The notes under the pieces are model-generated. The model was given only the letters and a program-made list of their open reading frames with translations, was not told the origin of the DNA and searched no databases. Positions 58,942 through 64,000 of a stretch of 64,000 bases of DNA are shown piece after piece. Source of the stretch: Phragmites australis (lineage: Eukaryota; Streptophyta; Magnoliopsida; Poales; Poaceae); the NCBI RefSeq assembly GCF_958298935.1, contig NC_084942.1, forward strand, positions 18,793,501 through 18,857,500, written 5' to 3'. Position numbers and translations under genes: made by a program. Within the stretch, counting starts at the first letter, position 1; the number at the start of each line of letters is the position of its first letter.

Positions 58942-59767
58942 GCCGGCACCAGGCCGGGGCCAGTCGATCAGAAAGCAACCGATGAGTTTGCTCTTCATGT
59001 GCCACGCATGCATCAACAATGGAAGGGACCCATCCATGATCCATGTCCAAGTGCCCATGGGATGATGCTTGTGACGATCGACTAGGAAGCAGTCAAGCAA
59101 GTGTGCCTCTGGGATCTGTCTCATCTTCTCATTCTCATCAGACGCCTCGTCACCATTGGCACCGGCCACGTCGATCGACCCTGCTAGAGTCTCAACGTAT
59201 AGTACGTACTCGTGTCATGTGCACACAAGTCTGCCCTAGGCTCACCAGATCGTGCGTGTGGGCCCTGGTCGGTTAAGGAGCGTGTCGGGTGTACGTCTAT
59301 CTTAGTTTTTTTTATAAGATTTGGGAAATTATTGCATCCCGGCCCATTTTAAAAGCATGAAGATAACACGGTCTCGAGAGAGAAAAGAAAGAAATAAAAA
59401 AAAAGAAAAGAAACGGAACCACCTCTGAGTGGGCTGATGAAGACGCGAGGGTACGACTTTATCTATCAGATATAAATACTTATGTTCATAATTTATGTGT
59501 GAATGATTTTAGTGGTATTAGCTGTAAGCGTGTGATAGAGATGTATTTATTGATATGTAAGTGTAGTGTGTTTTAGTGGTATTATATGTAAGTGTGTGAT
59601 AAAGATATACTTACTGGTGTTTGTGATTGTAGTGTGCGTATATAGTATGGTACGCGTGTGTCACTTATAATAATAATAAAAAAACATAACACTACACATG
59701 GTGTCGAAGTCAAAGAACATGCAAACAAATGGAGGAACGCCAAATCTGAAAAGAAAAATACACAACA
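58942..59767. other. Intergenic with a short tandem duplication
   Basis: No gene. At about 59,507-59,637 a ~64-bp segment beginning TTTTAGTGGTATTA is repeated twice. TTATAATAATAATAAAAAAA at 59,666-59,685 looks like the tail of a LINE or SINE, but the other end is unclear. Confidence 0.4.
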
Positions 59768-60797
59768 GCCTATTTATTTTTTTATTATGATTTCAAGATT
59801 CTGATTTTAAAATCAGAATAAAAAATAAATAGGTCAATTCTACCATCCAAACTTTACAATCTGAAAGTAGATTATGCCATAATCCATAATCCAGAAAAAG
59901 GATGATTCTAGATTGTGGATTATAGCACATATTTATCCACTATTGCTATTACAAACAGAATGTTTCACTTTTTTTTCCCTCCCTTCGCTTATTTCTCCAT
60001 CGCGCGGTTTTCCCCATCACCTGTATCGTTGCCCTCCGCCGCAGTCAAGGGCACCCCGTCGCTGGAGCCCAGCGTCATCCGCCCGTGTAACCTCGACCTC
60101 GCCTTCTCTCACCGCGACTCCGACGTCGCTAGCCTCTACAGTAGCCACCCCCCTCCTCCGTCTACGTGGGCACGACCGCCCCTCCCCACCGCCCGCGACA
60201 TCCTGGCCGCTCTCCGCCACCTCCTCTAGCGCCTCCACTTCCCCGTCTCAGAGAAGGAGGTCGAGTTCGAGGACGACCTCCTCCACATCCTCCGCATGCT
60301 TTGCTGCCCCTACAAGCTCACCTGCTCCACTCTCAAAGCCCTCAGAAGCCTTCTGTGCTCTAGAAAAGGAGGCCCAGGAACAGGAAGCGAAGGCAATTAA
60401 GCTCACATCAGGCTCCTTGCGTGGGAGGCACTGCAGGTGGAGAAGGGGATCTTCACTGCAGACATTCACAAGTTTGAGGCAGTGGTGAAGAACCGAAGTG
60501 CTAAGATGGATGAGAAGGGGATGCGCTGCTGGATTTGGAGAAGGAGCTGGAGGCGAAGGTGATGCATGGGTGACGCTTTGCAGCTGAAAATCAGGACATG
60601 TTGAAAAAAGTAAAACCGTAGAGGAGGGAGGAGAGAAGAGATTATAATAATCAATAGCTATTTATTTTATATTGCATAATTTAGATTCTAACTATCTAAA
60701 TTTTAAATTATGATAATCAAAATCTAGATTATTAGAATCATAATTAAAAACAAACAGACTTTTATACTAAAGAGTCATAATTAAAAACAAATAGACC
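59768..60797. mobile_element. Possible non-autonomous DNA transposon enclosing an NDC80-like fragment
   Basis: The left end GCCTATTTATTTTTTTATTA resembles the right end read on the other strand (GGTCTATTTGTTTTTAATTA), and both continue with ATGATTCTAATAATCTAGATTTT-like sequence at about 75% identity. The right end is duplicated in tandem (36-bp unit at 60,738-60,773 and 60,774-60,809). The GC-rich NDC80-like piece lies between. No target duplication was found, so this is an inference from inverted repeats. Confidence 0.45.
60010..60610 (+). pseudogene. NDC80 (HEC1)-like kinetochore protein pseudogene fragment
   Basis: The frame contains HRDSDVASLYSS, PPLPTARDILAALRHLL, a TAG, then RLHFP and FEDDLLHILRMLCCPYKLT with STLKAL. 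That is the order at the N-terminus and calponin-homology head of plant NDC80, which binds microtubules at kinetochores. The following HSWPPLL-type region is missing. Instead, after a stop, the sequence jumps to a coiled-coil-like FTADIHKFEAVVKNRSAKMD. NDC80 is normally ~560 residues. With stops and a large deletion it is not functional. GC content is far above the flanks, which supports capture or retroposition. Confidence 0.6.
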
Positions 60798-60877
60798 TTT
60801 ATACTCAAGTAAATCTGTATTGGTGTCATGTGGCGACTGACCTGCTTTTGCTGGATCGAGAAGATTGGTCTTTGCAA
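60798..60877. other. Short spacer
   Basis: 3' flank of the 60,878 gene; nothing else seen. Confidence 0.4.
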
Positions 60878-61471
60878 CTAAATGCGTGTATAAATTGGTG
60901 AATTGTTGCTTGGCTTGGTGACTTCTTCAAGTGAGCTCTTAGATAAATTCTGTAGAGGGTCTGTAAGCTGCTGGACATGAGTTACCATGATGTTGATGTC
61001 TTCTAAATGAGCACTGGGGCGCTGCGTGGGGAAACATGTTAAAACTATATCTTGAATAGCCTTGGATGTTTCTTTCAATTGAACCGGCATCTTCTGCCAA
61101 GCATTGAGTAGGAAGTGTATCTTATTTCTCATGGTAAGCTCCCGGAGCAAAATGAGGTTGTTTGCTTCTTTGATTTTCCTGATTAATGTCAAGCTGTAAT
61201 CATGTATTTCAACCCCTGACACGGTCTGAAAGTAGAGAAGAGCACGGTATGCAGCATCCTTCTCTGCATTTGCAATAGTGTTGCTGACTTTACCCGTGAC
61301 GCAGAAGATGGTTTTCTGCCTGTCCAGTTCCTTGGGAGAGAAAGAGAAATGCACATATGCTTTGTAGTGGGTCATAGTTACCACGGAATGAGTGTATGCT
61401 GACTGGCTTAGATGTAAGTGCTGGAGGACCTCACGTAGGATCATATTTTCTGATAGATCAACCGTCTCCAT
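60878..61471 (-). CDS. dsRBD-like protein of unknown function, 197 aa
   Basis: An intact 197-codon frame. The ATG at 61,471 sits 2 bases after a good acceptor (TGTTTCTAG|CA), so a 5' UTR intron is likely, with an upstream leader near 61,950-62,050 and TATATACA near 62,068. Residues 10-85 (LREVLQHLHLSQSAYTHSVV, YVHFSFSPKE, AEKDAAYRALLYFQ) follow the helix-strands-helix plan of a dsRNA-binding domain, but without the usual KK-rich second helix. A helical C-terminal half follows. A broken relative lies at 55,482-56,390. Low GC compared with the 1,691 gene. RNA binding is inference; it may also belong to a repetitive, transposon-spread grass family. Confidence 0.5.
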   Translation of the reverse strand: METVDLSENMILREVLQHLHLSQSAYTHSVVTMTHYKAYVHFSFSPKELDRQKTIFCVTGKVSNTIANAEKDAAYRALLYFQTVSGVEIHDYSLTLIRKIKEANNLILLRELTMRNKIHFLLNAWQKMPVQLKETSKAIQDIVLTCFPTQRPSAHLEDINIMVTHVQQLTDPLQNLSKSSLEEVTKPSNNSPIYTRI

Positions 61472-61973
61472 TGCTAGAAACAGGAAAACAAATGTGCTTT
61501 AATAAGTGAGATATATGATTTGTTGGGTATTGTTGTGTGTATTTCTCATAGATCTAGGTGCAATAGGTGTTGAAGATGCAAAATAAAGTAGCATCGGTGG
61601 TTGTAGACAAGAAAGCTGAAAGGTGGAGTAGAGATCGCGTCCACACAATAGATCCAAAGGGGTGTTCGTAACTTGTTTAATTGTTGAAACGATAGGTTTA
61701 GTAGGGAATAGGAGGTGTGGAAGGAAATTATATGAGACCCTCTGTAGAAAGGTTTCTGTGAGATCCTGATTCACGCTGTTACTTCTCGATTCAACGGTCT
61801 GATTGAACACATGTGGGAGTAGTAGAGGACACATGTCACACGGAGGCAGAGTTCTATCTGTGAAAACCGGTCTCATATAATTTACTTCCAGGAGGTACCG
61901 TAGCCGACGAGAGACGCCACTTGCTGAAATGACGCCGCTCTTCACCTGGTGAAAGCGACTTTAGAGTGAAATT

Positions 61974-61988
61974 GGGGGGGGGGGGGGG
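61974..61988 (+). repeat. Homopolymer run of 15 G
   Basis: Fifteen consecutive G, in the likely 5' leader or promoter of the 60,878 gene. Such runs are prone to sequencing length error. Confidence 0.8.
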
Positions 61989-62776
61989 ATAATCTGTTGA
62001 GAGAAGCTATGATTGGAAGCATCTTTTTTTTGTGAGGAATGAAATAGTTTGGTTATAACCTGTGTATATACATGTGGCAATAGGTGCCATGGCGTCAGCC
62101 TTTGTAATCAGGGAAAAAACAAGATCGATGTTCTAAACGAGCAGTGTCGAATGAGGTCTGTTTAATAGAATGGAAGCAAAGTAGAAGAAACAAAAATAGG
62201 TAGATATACAGGAATAAGTAGTATATATTATAGAAGGATGTTGTAGACTGAAAGCAAAAACATAACATAGTAAGTAGGGACACAGATGCTAGGTATTACA
62301 GAGCGATAGTTCAAATAGAAATGGCAGGAAGTTAACAAAGCAGTTTCATGCTGCAAGTAGAGCACAATCCATACACTTAGTCCAGATTTGAAATATGCCA
62401 AGTGTGTTATTGCGACAGAGCGTATTCTATTACAGAAGCATCAGGCCGCATGGTGACGATCCTAATCGCTATGGTGATTATATACACAAAGGCTGAGCAT
62501 CAACAGGTTCTAGCTCAGAGCCATCTTGACATCAAAACGAAGGTGCTGGCCATTAAGTTCGTATTCACAACCAAAATGCCAGCAGGTTAGATTTCTGGGC
62601 TGCATGCTCCTGCGCTAGTCATATTAAAACCAGAAAGAATACAACCACCACTTGATAAACTGCAAATAACAACAGAGGATGAGTAAAAAAGAAAATAAAG
62701 TAAAATAGGTGAGAGTAATAGGAGCAACAAAGACAGGGATAATCACATTAGTAAGGAAGTTGAAATCAAAACTACC
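61989..62776. other. Intergenic between the 60,878 gene and the RPA1-like pseudogene
   Basis: Promoter region of the minus-strand gene at the left (TATATACA near 62,068). The rest shows no gene; the frame at 62,402-62,590 has no known domain. Confidence 0.35.
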
Positions 62777-64000
62777 TTATGGCAGTTTTTTCCCCTTGAG
62801 CAACCCAAGCAAGACTAGGCCATCATCAAGAGAATCACCATGCTTGTTTAAACCCTATAGGAAAACATAGGCAAGCAAGACACAAAACACAAGGATCAAA
62901 TGAAATAAGGAAAAGAAATAACGTGTAACTAAGGGAATAAGGAAGAGAAAGAATGTATAATTAACCCCGTCAGTTGAATCTCCATCCATAAGTAATCGCT
63001 TGCATACATTTCTCCCTCTTTCACCATCACTTGGGTGTCCACTGTATCTACCAACATTATAAGAATCAGGAGCATTTGTTACACATGTATAACCATCTAA
63101 AGATCTAAAGCAGATAGGTAACCATGTTAGAAAATAGAGCATGTGCATTCAGCTTACAAAGGAGGCTACCTGGTCTTTAACGACATAAGGCTTGGAGAGT
63201 CTTTTGGTGGGGGAGTATCTTTCACATTCTACTCCCTCCGTTTCGCAATGTTTGTTCATAGCATCGGGAGTATCTGTCTCAAATTGTTTGTACATTGTAG
63301 TAACCAAGAATGCCTTATGGTCTATTTTACTGCTTTACCCTTGAGTGCATGCATGCATTTACTCCAACGCTGGTGAGTTACTTGCTCTCATGCTTGTATT
63401 GATTAGGGGTAACATGATCATCTCACTGTATTTTTCACTAGATTTCAGTATTTTTTGGTTCGTACGTAGTGGTGGACATGGACAAATATTGCGAAACGGA
63501 GAGAGTAACAGACAAGGAAGGCAAATGCAGTGAACGTCATGGAACATAAGGTAGCAAGCACCATAGTGAAAATTAGAGCATCAGTCATGTAGATACCTGA
63601 GGTAGAGCAGGGACTTCAACATGTTGGTCTTTGTGTAGTTCTATAGCAATTGACCTCCTAACTGTTGTAATGGTAGTTTGCCATGAGCAAGCGTAGCACT
63701 TGACCTCCTAACTGTTGGAATGGCAGTTTGGTAGTTGTAGGCACAATAGATGTGCTTAACCTCGTATGATCGTTGTGGCTTTTGAAAGCATTTGCTACTT
63801 ACATTAACTGTAAACTGATACTTTTCGGATACCAACGAGGCTATTTCACTTGGAATACCATCAGCGTCGTGATAAGACCTCATCAGCACCTTGACATCTT
63901 TACAAACAAGGCGACGACCCACATCACCAAAAAGCACAAATTATGCTTCATTTGTGCCATTGGTCCCCATCAAGCATATCTTGGGTCTTTAATGAGGGTA
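62777..64000 (-). pseudogene. Replication protein A large subunit (RPA1)-like, C-terminal part, broken, runs off the window
   Basis: The exon 64,000-63,597 encodes FVLFGDVGRRL, then IPSEIASLVSEKYQFTVNV, SSKCFQKPQRSYEVKHIY, and in a shifted frame ELHKDQHVEVPALPQ before a donor GTATCT. This is the OB-fold C-terminal pattern of plant RPA1-like proteins, also found in Helitron RPA genes. Two lesions are visible: a TAA just before FVLFG, and a 50-bp tandem duplication (63,651-63,680 versus 63,701-63,730) that shifts the frame. Probable further exons are about 63,100-62,966 (GRYSGHPSDGERGRNVCKRL) and 62,854-62,777 (KHGDSLDDGLVLLGLLKGKK, stop TAA). A Stowaway MITE sits in the intron. Confidence 0.65.
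63232..63505. mobile_element. Stowaway MITE (Tc1/mariner)
   Basis: TIRs CTCCCTCCGTTTCGCAAT and, on the other strand, CTCTCTCCGTTTCGCAAT are nearly perfect over ~22 bp and match the Stowaway consensus CTCCCTCCGTT. TA dinucleotides flank both ends (63,230-63,231 and 63,506-63,507). Length 274 bp, no coding. Confidence 0.92.

Noticed and set aside
59913..60488. 191-codon serine/proline-rich frame as a gene
   Set aside because: Wrong frame for the NDC80-like sequence; the low-complexity translation is a GC-driven shadow.

Overview
This window looks like nuclear DNA from a grass (Poaceae), probably of the panicoid side. The evidence is split plant genes with GT-AG introns, GC-rich coding third positions, two type 1 metallothionein genes, a grass-style Sirevirus whose LTRs carry CACCGG...CCGGTG palindromes, a Tekay-like solo LTR, a Stowaway MITE and a plant tRNA-Lys. 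There are no operons. A few host genes sit in a sea of nested, mostly decayed transposable elements.

Layout. 0-8.5 kb is gene-rich: a fold-back element (371-665), an intact single-exon gene of unknown function (1,691-2,395, +), TIM9 in two exons (4,236-5,874, -) with a Site II/telo-box promoter, and a three-exon metallothionein (copy A, 7,584-8,272, -). A 965-bp LINE-like insertion with a 17-bp target duplication sits in the copy A 3' UTR, and a ~144-bp tandem repeat lies upstream. 9.4-22.5 kb is retroelement: an ~11-kb decayed Sirevirus (5' LTR, gag-pol, multiple polypurine tracts, 3' LTR), then a piece of another copia element. The paralogous metallothionein (copy B) follows at 22,606-23,125. 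The two metallothioneins are therefore a tandem duplication pushed apart by retroelements.

23.2-31.3 kb holds an old degenerate repeat, a tRNA-Lys(CUU), and a five-exon 860-residue DUF4378/TRM-type gene (26,106-30,253, -). 32.2-33.0 kb is a broken cytochrome P450. 33.2-43.7 kb is a nested stack: a non-autonomous LTR element carrying what looks like a captured NPH3-domain fragment, with a 5'-truncated LINE in its left LTR and a Tekay-type solo LTR in its interior. A two-exon gene of unknown function lies at 45,193-45,862 (-).

47.3-54.9 kb is the 5' part of a Ty3/gypsy element cut off by a reverse-oriented Sirevirus LTR. 55-64 kb contains a dsRBD-like pseudogene split by a SINE, three ~490-bp tandem repeats, a transposon-like unit enclosing an NDC80-like fragment, an intact dsRBD-like reading frame (60,878-61,471, -) and a broken RPA1-like gene running off the right edge, with a Stowaway MITE in its intron.

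The genes do not form one pathway. TIM9 serves mitochondrial import, the metallothioneins bind metal, and the DUF4378 protein is probably linked to the cytoskeleton. The main interest is gene-transposon interplay: insertions in a UTR, in introns and in promoters' neighbourhoods, and capture of NPH3-like and NDC80-like pieces. No clearly new system was found. All gene names rest on reading motifs by eye, without database searches.
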